Positions 1 through 5,865 of a stretch of 20,008 bases of DNA are shown in pieces (the first letter of the stretch is position 1; each line of letters opens with the position of its first letter). A program made the position numbers and the translations under genes. This stretch comes from a virus: positions 1 through 20,008 of IMG/VR virus record IMGVR_UViG_3300034112_001658. One strand, 5' to 3'. The notes beneath the pieces are model-generated. The model was not told the DNA's origin and searched no databases. It saw only the letters and a program-made list of their open reading frames with translations.

Positions 1-509
1 ACGGCATGATCACACTCCTCACCATGCGGATGCACCGCCGCACCAGAGTGATGGTGATGCTCGCCGCCCTCGCCGGTCTCAGGGTGGGGGAGATCGCCAA
101 AGTCAAAGGCGAAGACCTCGACCTCGCAGGACGCAAAATCTATGTCATCGGGAAGGGCGCGAAGCGGGCGTGGGTTCCGCTGCACCCACTGCTCATCGAG
201 GTGGCCGCGCAGATGCCAGCCCGCGGCTGGTGGTTCCCCGGCAACATCCGCAGGCCCGGGGAACACATCCACCCCAAAAGCGTGTCCGACATCCTGGGGC
301 AAGCGATGCGCCGAGCCCGCGTCCAGGGGACACCGCACTCCCTGCGCCACTGGTACGCCTCCACCCTCCTCGATGATGGGGCGGACCTTAGGACGGTGCA
401 GGAGCTGCTGCGCCACACGTCCATCCAAACCACCCAGGTGTACACCAAAGTCAGGGACGAACGCCGGGTGTCAGCGGTGGACCGACTGGACCCATTCCGG
501 GCTGCGTAA
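1..509 (+). CDS. int: Tyrosine integrase, catalytic domain (5' end outside window)
   Basis: This is the C-terminal catalytic domain of a tyrosine site-specific recombinase, which would cut and join attP and attB during lysogeny. The frame is open to the left edge, so the N-terminal arm-binding and core-binding domains are missing from the window; the first Met at base 6 is probably internal. Counting from that Met, the full catalytic set is visible: Arg26 in GLRVGEI, Lys50 in the beta-hairpin (GKGAKR), His111-x-x-Arg114 in HSLRHWYAS, His137 in LLRHTS, and nucleophile Tyr146 in TTQVYTKV. It ends in TAA 13 bases before a tRNA-Lys gene and points toward the minus-strand structural genes. That is the arrangement expected for an L5-like phage, with attP at the convergence. 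The domain looks intact and active; subfamily is not assigned. Confidence 0.93.
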   Translation, partial: GMITLLTMRMHRRTRVMVMLAALAGLRVGEIAKVKGEDLDLAGRKIYVIGKGAKRAWVPLHPLLIEVAAQMPARGWWFPGNIRRPGEHIHPKSVSDILGQAMRRARVQGTPHSLRHWYASTLLDDGADLRTVQELLRHTSIQTTQVYTKVRDERRVSAVDRLDPFRAA

Positions 510-522
510 CTATGCTGTCGGA

Positions 523-595
523 GCCCCTATAGCTCAGTTGGTAGAGCTACGAGCTTTTAACTCGCAGGTCATCGGTTCGAGTCCGATTGGGGGCA
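523..595 (+). tRNA. tRNA-Lys (anticodon UUU)
   Basis: A full cloverleaf can be folded by eye. The 7-bp acceptor stem is 523-529 with 588-594 (one G-U). The D stem is GCTC/GAGC, the anticodon stem 549-553 with 561-565 has an A-C mismatch at its outer pair, the anticodon loop CTTTTAA gives UUU, and the T arm is ATCGG-TTCGAGT-CCGAT. The discriminator base is A at 595. Only CC follows, so the terminal CCA is not fully encoded. No promoter fits in the 13 bases after the integrase stop, so expression would need the integrase transcript or an upstream host promoter. Its 3' part overlaps the HNH gene on the other strand. Confidence 0.93.
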
Positions 596-597
596 CC
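549..597. other. Candidate attachment-site core within tRNA-Lys 3' half
   Basis: Tyrosine integrases of actinophages commonly use the 3' half of a tRNA gene as the crossover core; tRNA-Lys is a recalled target of some mycobacteriophages such as Tweety. Here a tRNA-Lys lies exactly between the convergent integrase and late genes, which is where attP lies in L5-like genomes. The core limits cannot be read from one copy; the range given spans the anticodon stem to the 3' end and is inferred. Unusually, the 5' half of the tRNA is also present on the integrase side. Confidence 0.4.
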
Positions 598-1189
598 GAT
601 CTGCTCGACGTGCCTCGGCCCGCTCGCGAGCTCCCTTGGCGCAGTTGCACCGGAAGCACATCGTCTGGACGTTCTCATAGCTATGCACACCACCGAGGAC
701 GAGCGCGACGATGTGGTCGAGGGTGGCGTAGTCCTTGGACGGCCACGCCTCGCGCTGGCACTTAATGCCGCACTGCTGACAGATGTAGTCGTCCCGGTCG
801 AACACCACCAACGGGTTGACATGCTCAACAAACGCGCTCAACTTCCGCGCACGCCGTGCATGGTTTGCCGCGCGGCCCGATCCCGACGCGCGGCGCGACT
901 CGCGGAAACGCTCTCGGTTCTCGCTAAACCATTGCGTTCGTTTCTGGCGGTAGTAGTCGGGATTGGATCGGTAATGTTCACGACTGGCCGCCCTACTGGC
1001 CTCCAGATTGTTTTGGTGATACTCCGCTTGATAGGCCAAGCGTTTGGCACGGTTCGCTCGGTAGTAATCGCGCTGGGCCTGGCGGCAGGCCGAGCACCGA
1101 CAACCACGAACGAAATAGTTCGCCAACTTCCCGCATTCGGCGTAGATATCGCCGCAATTCAGCTCGCTGCAGGGCGTAGCATCAGTCAT
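569..1189 (-). CDS. HNH endonuclease
   Basis: A 206-residue protein with a C-terminal HNH nuclease domain. Visible elements are C137-x2-C140, the catalytic D158-H159 pair (TLDHIVAL), N173, and C178-x2-C181 followed by N182, so both zinc-binding cysteine pairs and the metal-binding histidine are present. The N-terminal part has several cysteines (7, 12, 19, 30, 32, 35). A strongly basic helical stretch (about 38-120) with repeated Tyr/Asn/Arg spacing probably contacts DNA. The ATG at 1189 has a good ribosome site (TTAGGAG, about six bases upstream). The gene lies beyond the late-operon terminator and ends with TGA inside the tRNA-Lys T-arm region, so its last codons are antisense tRNA. It is probably a free-standing homing-type nuclease. 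A packaging role is less likely because it is far from the terminase end. Confidence 0.88.
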   Translation of the reverse strand: MTDATPCSELNCGDIYAECGKLANYFVRGCRCSACRQAQRDYYRANRAKRLAYQAEYHQNNLEASRAASREHYRSNPDYYRQKRTQWFSENRERFRESRRASGSGRAANHARRARKLSAFVEHVNPLVVFDRDDYICQQCGIKCQREAWPSKDYATLDHIVALVLGGVHSYENVQTMCFRCNCAKGARERAEARRADRCPQSDSNR

Positions 1190-1216
1190 GTCGAACTCCT
1201 AACTAGTTCGGCCATA

Positions 1217-1246
1217 CCCCGGGGCTGTTACCAGCAGCCGCCGGGG
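1217..1246. other. GC-rich hairpin in HNH leader
   Basis: An inverted repeat: CCCCGG then GGCTG, a seven-base loop, CAGCC, one bulged G, and CCGGGG (11 paired bases in all). On the minus strand it lies in the 5' leader of the HNH gene, upstream of its ribosome site. On the plus strand it is followed by CCTTTGCT, a poor U-tract. It could be a weak terminator against readthrough from the integrase side, or a leader structure controlling HNH expression. Confidence 0.55.
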
Positions 1247-1257
1247 CCTTTGCTGTA

Positions 1258-1263
1258 AGTATA
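1258..1263 (-). promoter_or_regulatory. Possible -10 element for HNH gene
   Basis: TATACT on the minus strand, between the late-operon terminator and the HNH hairpin leader. No consensus -35 hexamer is seen 16-18 bases upstream, though actinobacterial promoters often have weak ones. It is offered because the HNH gene is separated from the late operon by a terminator and would need its own start. The core GTATAC is palindromic, so strand is ambiguous. Confidence 0.3.
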
Positions 1264-1289
1264 CGAATCCGTCCGACAGGGGGCACGAA

Positions 1290-1335
1290 AAAGAGGGGGC
1301 GCCCACCGACTCATGTTCCGAGTCGGTGGACGCCC
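1290..1335 (-). terminator. Intrinsic terminator of the late structural operon
   Basis: On the minus strand a long hairpin is followed by a U-tract (CTCTTTTTCG). The stem pairs 1297-1301 with 1331-1335 (5 bp), has one C-A mismatch, then 1303-1312 with 1320-1329 (10 bp: CCACCGACTC/GAGTCGGTGG), with a seven-base loop at 1313-1319. It stands about 30 bases past the last gene of the minus-strand operon, as expected for an operon-end terminator. There is no T-run on the plus-strand side, so it is directional. Confidence 0.85.
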
Positions 1336-1364
1336 ACCAGGCACAAGGATGGTGTGCCAAATAT

Positions 1365-1703
1365 CTATGCGGTATGCACTTCCCTACGCAGGGAAGCGAC
1401 CTGCAATTCCAATTCAGCGATCCGCACCTCACGCTCATCGCGGCCTTGGTCAGCCCGATCAGCCTCATCCAACGCATCGTGCAGCCGGCGCACCAAGTCC
1501 CCCATGCAGCCATGCAGAGCGGTGATGAAGTCGGCGTCTTCACTTGCCAGGAATGAACCGATCAGCTTCTCTTCGTTCTGCTGGTTCACCGCGACGATGT
1601 CGAAACCGTTGATCGTTTCCACCGGTTTCCAGAAGGTGTCTTGCGCCCCTGTGGTTTTCGACCACACCTGATACAGCAGGTCCGCGAATGAGCGGTCGTC
1701 CAT
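1365..1703 (-). CDS. Hypothetical protein with C-terminal coiled coil (last late-operon gene)
   Basis: A 112-residue acidic protein starting MDDRSFADLLYQ. I do not recognise a function. The first 60 residues look globular (FWKPVETINGFDIVAV). The last 45 residues are heptad-like and highly charged (DLVRRLHDALDEADRAD, then RIAELELQVASLRREV), predicting a coiled coil. The ATG at 1703 was preferred over longer upstream readings because it overlaps by one base the stop of the preceding gene and has an AAGGA site about eight bases upstream. It is the final gene before the terminator. Small coiled-coil proteins of this type are common at the ends of actinophage tail operons; function unknown. Confidence 0.75.
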   Translation of the reverse strand: MDDRSFADLLYQVWSKTTGAQDTFWKPVETINGFDIVAVNQQNEEKLIGSFLASEDADFITALHGCMGDLVRRLHDALDEADRADQGRDEREVRIAELELQVASLRREVHTA

Positions 1704-1867
1704 CAGAGCATCCTTTTCCGGTTGAACGTCCCCAAACAGAGGCGGCACTCGCCGGTGTCGACGTTGGCGCGGCGCCCGTCCGGGTTGTACAGGAACAGGG
1801 GCATCACCTCGCGGCAGCCACACAGACGCAGGCCGGCTTCCAGCAGATCCTGCGGGGTGACAGCCAT
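1703..1867 (-). CDS. Small putative zinc-ribbon protein (54 aa)
   Basis: A 54-residue protein beginning MAVTPQDLLEAGLRLCGC. Four cysteines (C16, C18, C41, C44) form two pairs, C-x-C and C-x2-C, spaced by about 22 residues, which suggests a small zinc-binding knuckle, though the first pair is atypically tight. The ATG at 1867 overlaps the preceding stop in an ATGA arrangement and the stop overlaps the next start, so it is translationally coupled on both sides. Function unknown. A virion role is possible from its operon, but a zinc-ribbon could also bind nucleic acid. Confidence 0.7.
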   Translation of the reverse strand: MAVTPQDLLEAGLRLCGCREVMPLFLYNPDGRRANVDTGECRLCLGTFNRKRML

Positions 1868-2133
1868 CAGATGGCCTTCAGGACAGTCCACCCGGCCAGG
1901 GTGCCTTGCTGGTCGTTGGAGATGGAGCCGTTCAGGCTGGTGACATGCCAAAACGGCACACCCTGGTCGGAGACTCTGACGGCGATGTTGCCGGTGCCGG
2001 GTTCCTCGAGGACGGTGCCCACGGGGTCGCCGCCCTGGACGCGTTGCACCGCGGCGAGTACTGCTTTGACTTGTTCCTCGGTCAGGTCAGCTACTTGTGC
2101 GGTGACGGCACGCACTAAACCGGCATCAGCCAC
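1867..2133 (-). CDS. Hypothetical protein downstream of minor tail gene (88 aa)
   Basis: An 88-residue protein (MADAGLVRAVTAQVADLT...). It starts at GTG 2133 with a clear GAGGAGA ribosome site about seven bases upstream. The first 30 residues look helical. The rest is likely beta-rich and Gly/Asn-rich (GNIAVRVSDQGVPFWHVTSL). No family is recognised. It is 11 bases after the 349-residue minor tail gene and is coupled through ATGA to the zinc-ribbon gene. A tail-tip accessory or chaperone role is a guess from position only. Confidence 0.75.
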   Translation of the reverse strand: MADAGLVRAVTAQVADLTEEQVKAVLAAVQRVQGGDPVGTVLEEPGTGNIAVRVSDQGVPFWHVTSLNGSISNDQQGTLAGWTVLKAI

Positions 2134-2144
2134 AACACTCTCCT

Positions 2145-3194
2145 CTACTTACTGTCGAACATGACGAATTGGGCTACCTTGCCGGATTGCAAAGCGTTAG
2201 CGTTGGCGAAGCCCAGCCCGGTGTACCGGTGGGTGGAACCGACAAACGAGATTTTGCTGCTGTCTATCGCTTCGAGGATCTGGGTGCTGCCCTCAAACAA
2301 CCTGAAGGTGTACGGTGCGTCCGCGACACCGCCCGTGCCTTTCACCCCGCACTGCAACGTGTAGGCGGCGGCCGGATTGAAATTGAACGTCGGTGCAGCC
2401 TTCAGGATCGTTTCAGTACCCCGGATGTTCACACCGATTTCCGCTGTCTTAGCACCCAACTTCGCGAAAACGAATGTGGCGGTTGTGTCGGTGCTACCCA
2501 TCTGGGCGACACGGCCCATGATGTAGTTGTAGGCGGTAGCGTTGAACAAACCTGTTTGCGGTTTAGACGCAAACACCGCACCGACACGCTGATAGTCGGT
2601 GCCGGTGTCCTCCGCAACATACTTGGCCCACCCGGAGCGGGTGGCCAGCGGGAAACAGAACAACCACATCTTGCCGTCTTTGATGGAAATGGTTTCCGCG
2701 GCTAAACCTTTATGCCACGTCACCCATTTCGACCCAGGCCCACCATCCGGGTATTGCCCGAAGTTTTCCGTTTCGCTGATCCCGTCACTGCCGCCGGCGA
2801 ACAGTGCGGCCACATCCGAGTTCAGGGTGGCGATAGCAGCCGCGATCTGCTCCATCGTGGCGTAGATGTCAAGGAAATCCCAGTCACCCTCAATCAACCC
2901 CTGCCAACCGTTCACAAGGTTGTTGATGACGTCTTTGAAGAACTTCAGCAGATCGGGTTTCTGCTTCAGGGCGCCCATGATGGTGGTGACCGCAGATGTT
3001 TCGGAGCCGAAATCCCCACCCACCACAGGCTCGAACTGCTTCAAAGCATCCAACGGCAACCTGAGCAGTTGGCGCTCAACATGTTCCAACGGGTTGTCCC
3101 ACGTCGGGGTCACCCCAACGATCTGATTCAGCAGGGTCTCGTTGACGTTCTGGCCCCAGTCCCCGCCGCCGATCACAAAAGACCGGTCAGTCAT
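2145..3194 (-). CDS. Minor tail protein (probable tail-tip / receptor-binding component)
   Basis: About 349 residues from MTDRSFVIGGGDWGQ. The N-terminal 140 residues are helical and resemble the attachment part of mycobacteriophage minor tail proteins (DNPLEHVERQLLRLPLDALK, then a segment with NLVNGWQGLIEGDWDFLD). The remainder is beta-rich and Gly/Thr-rich (KWVTWHKGLAAETISIKDGK, later GLFNATAYNYIMGRVAQM), like a lectin or jelly-roll-type C-terminal domain that may bind the cell envelope. Two adjacent ATGs exist (3197, 3194); 3194 has better spacing from GGGGAAG. The start overlaps the preceding stop. It corresponds by position to the minor tail genes after gp28 in L5-like phages. The receptor-binding role is inferred. 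Confidence 0.82.
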   Translation of the reverse strand: MTDRSFVIGGGDWGQNVNETLLNQIVGVTPTWDNPLEHVERQLLRLPLDALKQFEPVVGGDFGSETSAVTTIMGALKQKPDLLKFFKDVINNLVNGWQGLIEGDWDFLDIYATMEQIAAAIATLNSDVAALFAGGSDGISETENFGQYPDGGPGSKWVTWHKGLAAETISIKDGKMWLFCFPLATRSGWAKYVAEDTGTDYQRVGAVFASKPQTGLFNATAYNYIMGRVAQMGSTDTTATFVFAKLGAKTAEIGVNIRGTETILKAAPTFNFNPAAAYTLQCGVKGTGGVADAPYTFRLFEGSTQILEAIDSSKISFVGSTHRYTGLGFANANALQSGKVAQFVMFDSK

Positions 3195-3639
3195 CATCTT
3201 CCCCGGCAGGGAGGAACTGCGGCCCAGCATCCTGCGGACCTATCAAGCCGGCGTTAACGAACTGCTCGATCATCGCGGCCTGCTCGTCAGCGGTCAGTTC
3301 ATTCACGTCGGGCAGGTGGATAGGCTCCGGCGGCGGGGTGCCCTCCGCAACCCACCGTGCAGCGTTGTTGTAGGCGTGCCGAGGCCCGCGCATCGCGGGC
3401 TCGAACTGCACCACCTGGCGGGGAATCAGATCCACGTGAACCATGCCGTGCTCGTCGGCCAGCGAAGCGATGTAGTCCCGGTGGAAGAAGCCGCAATTGA
3501 ACAGATGCTCGGACCACTGCGTGAGGAACTGGGGGTGAGTGATGCCGCCCACCCCCGCGATCATCGGCAAGTTACGCAGAGCCCACACGAAATGCTCACG
3601 CGGGTTCGCGTAATTCGTTTGCTCCTGCGACCTGATCAT
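3187..3639 (-). CDS. Conserved phage tail-region protein (150 aa)
   Basis: A 150-residue acidic protein starting MIRSQEQTNYANPREHFVWA. It is rich in aromatic residues in its first 100 positions (FLTQWSEHLFNCGFFHRDY) and ends in an acidic tail (GEDDD). It looks like the small conserved protein found just after the gp28-type minor tail gene in L5-like phages, where no function is established. The ATG at 3639 forms an ATGA overlap with the previous stop and has GAAAGG six bases upstream; its end overlaps the next minor tail start. A structural or tail-assembly role is inferred from the operon. Confidence 0.78.
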   Translation of the reverse strand: MIRSQEQTNYANPREHFVWALRNLPMIAGVGGITHPQFLTQWSEHLFNCGFFHRDYIASLADEHGMVHVDLIPRQVVQFEPAMRGPRHAYNNAARWVAEGTPPPEPIHLPDVNELTADEQAAMIEQFVNAGLIGPQDAGPQFLPAGEDDD

Positions 3640-3809
3640 CTGAACCTTTCTGACATTTGGGCGAACAGCTCCCAGCGGGCGGCGTCCAACAGGCCCAAAG
3701 CCTCAATGAGGGAGGTGTTCTCATCCATCGCGACCGTGAAACCCTGCGCCCCATTCGGGGCGATGTGCCTAGCGACAGTGATCCTCTGATAAACCAAATC
3801 GTCGTTCAT
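3636..3809 (-). CDS. Small hypothetical protein (57 aa)
   Basis: A 57-residue protein starting MNDDLVYQRITVARHIAPNG. The start at 3809 is chosen because its ATG overlaps the TGA of the minor tail gene (ATGA). A longer in-frame reading exists but would overlap that gene by about 100 bases. The first half looks like beta strands, the second half is helical (LIEALGLLDAARWELFAQMS). No function is recognised. Tight coupling on both sides suggests it is translated with the tail genes. Confidence 0.68.
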   Translation of the reverse strand: MNDDLVYQRITVARHIAPNGAQGFTVAMDENTSLIEALGLLDAARWELFAQMSERFR

Positions 3810-5708
3810 CACAGCAACCCCAACTGGCTTCCGATGCTGCCCAGCTTCTGAATCTCCGACATGACACGGGTCATCGGGTCGGCGGGTTTGCGGTAACCCA
3901 GGCCGATCTGCCAACCCGAAGGGCCGTCCTTACCCCAACTGTATTTCGCCTTCTTGACTCGTTCCACGAAGATCGTGTCCGGGTCGGGGTAGCCCAGGAC
4001 GGTTGTGCCGACACGCGAACCAACCCACAGATGCCCGTACCCGTTGCGGCCGAACAGATACGGGGCCGCGTCACTGATTTGCAGGGTGTGCGCGGTGTGC
4101 GCCTGCGTCTCATACATGCGTTTCTTGATGGCCATAGCAGCCCCGAGGGTCCAGGCCTTCTCCGCATCTCCCCAGCCCTCGTAGTAGTGGAAGTCGCCCA
4201 AACTGGATTTGATGTTTTCCAGACCAGCGATAGGCAGACTGATACCCATTGCCCTAAGTGTTGGTACCTGCATGAATGCAAATGCGACATCGCGGTAGAA
4301 AATTTGGGCGATAGCGTCGAGCATGCCCCCCAGTGAAGGCATTTCGACGGGGATAGCACCAACAGGGGCACCGGAAGCTGCTTCCAACGCACTATTGATC
4401 AGCGACGAAATGATGTCCCCGCCGATATTCACCAGAGCCGACGCCGTCTCGTTAATGCCCGGGGCGCTGGACCCCCCGGTCAGGAAGGACGTGTCAGTGG
4501 CCTCGAAGTACTGGAACTCCGACGACTTGATACCGGTGTATTTGCCTTCCTGGAACACCACCCACGGCGCCTGCGGCGAAGTGCCGAAAAACATTGGGGT
4601 GTAATACTCCCCGGGGAACGTGGGATCCCCGGTGAAAACATCCACACCCTCGGTGTAACCATCAGACGTCAACTGGACGATGCCCCTCGTCAAACCAACC
4701 AGGATGGATCCGCCGAACGCCGTCTCGCGGCCCCACTCGTTGTTGTCCTCCACATCCCAGACGAGGCAACCCTGTTTCAACGGGATGGAGGTGTAGAGGT
4801 CTCGCAGCAGCTTTTGTTCACCCAGCAGATTCTCGAACGGGTGCGGGTCACGATCCGCCAGATACCGGCGGCACGTCAACGTCAAACCCGTGTCGTCCAA
4901 CACTTGTTTCGCCAGGTCGTAGAACGACCCGAACCGCGAAAACACAATCGTGATGGGGGTGTTGTCCCCCAACAGAGGGTAGGGCTTCACAATGTTGCGC
5001 CAGTTACCCGGCCAAAAAGACGGCCCCATCCACTCGTTGATATCCAAAGGGTCATCAGGCAAAGACCACAAAGACCCCTCAAGGCGGATGCACAGGTTCA
5101 CGAAAAGTGTTGTGAGCAGGCAAAAGCGGGCAGGCCCAAACATCACCCATAGCTTGGGAAATTGGAATTCGGGCCTTAAGAAGGGATTAGCTCAGTCAGG
5201 CTGCGTGGCCTGCGCCCCCCCGGTTGCCCAGGGGGGCGCAGACCCAGCAGCGGATATGTTTAACTTCCTCGAAGTCGTGCAGGAACGTCACATCAAGGTA
5301 GCAGTCCCCTGAGTCCTCTTTGACCACCCGGTAATCGGACATTCGGCCCGACCACCTGACGCCTTGCTTCTCGATTACCAGGTGGATGTTTCGTTTTTGG
5401 CGGCCTTTGTGGTTCATGATCCACTTAGCCAGGTAGTGATCTAAGCCGAGTTGGATTGAGGCGGTGCCGGTCTCGTTTTCGATTTCCTCGAAGTCGCCGG
5501 AGCGTTCGCCGGCCACCACACCGCGCAGCTGGTAGTCCCCGTCGTACAGTTCGACGACTGGTTTCTCCAGCCGCATCTTCTCCAACCATGCGCGGCGTTC
5601 CTGAACCTTCCCCCACAGGTTCTCGTGATCCGCCAGGCTCGACAAGCCGCCGGAAAGGTCAGCACGCTCCAAAACCGAATCCACGTTTGTCCTCCCACTC
5701 CCACTCAT
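3809..5708 (-). CDS. L5 gp28-like minor tail protein, split by a 52-base insertion
   Basis: This locus encodes a large minor tail protein of the L5 gp28 / Gp37-like type, a tail-tip component. The 5' part (5708-5196, 170 residues) starts MSGSGRTNVDSVLERADL after GGAGAG. It contains family-like segments (LVIEKQGVRWSGRMSDYRVV, FLHDFEEVKHI), then runs into stops. The 3' part continues in a frame shifted by one (NPFLRPEFQFPKLW, FGPARFC, WSLPDDPLDINEW, RRYLADRDP) to the stop at 3809. Removing 52 bases (5243-5192) restores one frame of about 615 residues, near the usual family length of roughly 600. The 3' part could start alone at GTG 5146 or ATG 5143, but I see no good ribosome site there. The gene is either a pseudogene, two split products, or expressed by bypass. 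Confidence 0.85.
5192..5243 (-). other. 52-base insertion with 17-bp GNRA-capped hairpin inside minor tail gene
   Basis: On the minus strand the codon TGG (5246-5244) is followed by 52 bases before GCT-AAT-CCC resumes family-like coding (ANPFL). The insert limits are uncertain by one base because G is repeated. From 5244 to 5207 it folds into one hairpin: GGTCTGCGCCCCCCTGG pairs with CCGGGGGGGCGCAGGCC (two G-U pairs) around a GCAA tetraloop. Then follow about 15 unpaired bases holding in-frame TGA at 5198-5196, TGA at 5194-5192 in the downstream frame, and TAA at 5189-5187 in the upstream frame. Simple +1 or -2 slippage inside the insert therefore cannot join the halves. Confidence 0.8.
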
Positions 5709-5865
5709 ACCGGCTCTCCGGGGAGAGCGGGTTGCCGTCACGTTCAAAGTTGTGTGCGCTGCCACCACCCGCGCCGGTAGCCTCTTCGGTTTCCTCGTAC
5801 TCCACTAGCTGCTCCACGGTGAGAGACACGACGGGGACACCGAACAGCCGCAGCACGTAACGCAT
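5659..5865 (-). CDS. Small conserved tail-region protein (68 aa)
   Basis: A 68-residue protein starting MRYVLRLFGVPVVSLTVEQL, with an N-terminal hydrophobic strand or short membrane-like segment. An acidic middle (EYEETEEATGAGGGS) and an aromatic/Gly tail (SRYEWEWEDKRGFGFGAC) follow. The start at 5865 forms an ATGA overlap with the stop of the upstream minor tail gene. Its 3' end overlaps the start of the gp28-like gene by about 50 bases in another frame. Short proteins with this MRYVLRLFGVPVVSL opening are, from memory, frequent in actinophage tail operons. Their function is not known to me. Confidence 0.72.
   Translation of the reverse strand: MRYVLRLFGVPVVSLTVEQLVEYEETEEATGAGGGSAHNFERDGNPLSPESRYEWEWEDKRGFGFGAC

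Noticed and set aside
142-765. Plus-strand open frame overlapping the integrase, tRNA and HNH genes
   Set aside because: It runs through a tRNA and overlaps two genes with clear catalytic motifs; no independent support.
547-831. Minus-strand frame ending PNRTRTDDLRVKSS
   Set aside because: This peptide is a well-known false product of reading a tRNA gene backward. The upstream portion is a shadow of the HNH gene.
2861-2873. CGTAGATGTCAAG, 11 of 13 matches to the recalled L5 repressor stoperator GGTGGMTGTCAAG
   Set aside because: It is a single weak match within a coding region, encoding part of the minor tail protein. The intergenic spaces, where I would expect stoperators, hold none that I can see.
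5192-5201. Simple +1 frameshift at GCC-TGA to rejoin the minor tail gene
   Set aside because: After a +1 shift the next codons are GAC then TGA (5194-5192), so the shifted frame also stops. A hop past that TGA would be needed.
5192-5243. Reading the 52-base insert as an intrinsic terminator or group I/II intron
   Set aside because: The hairpin has no U-tract on either strand, and 52 bases is far too short for a self-splicing intron core.
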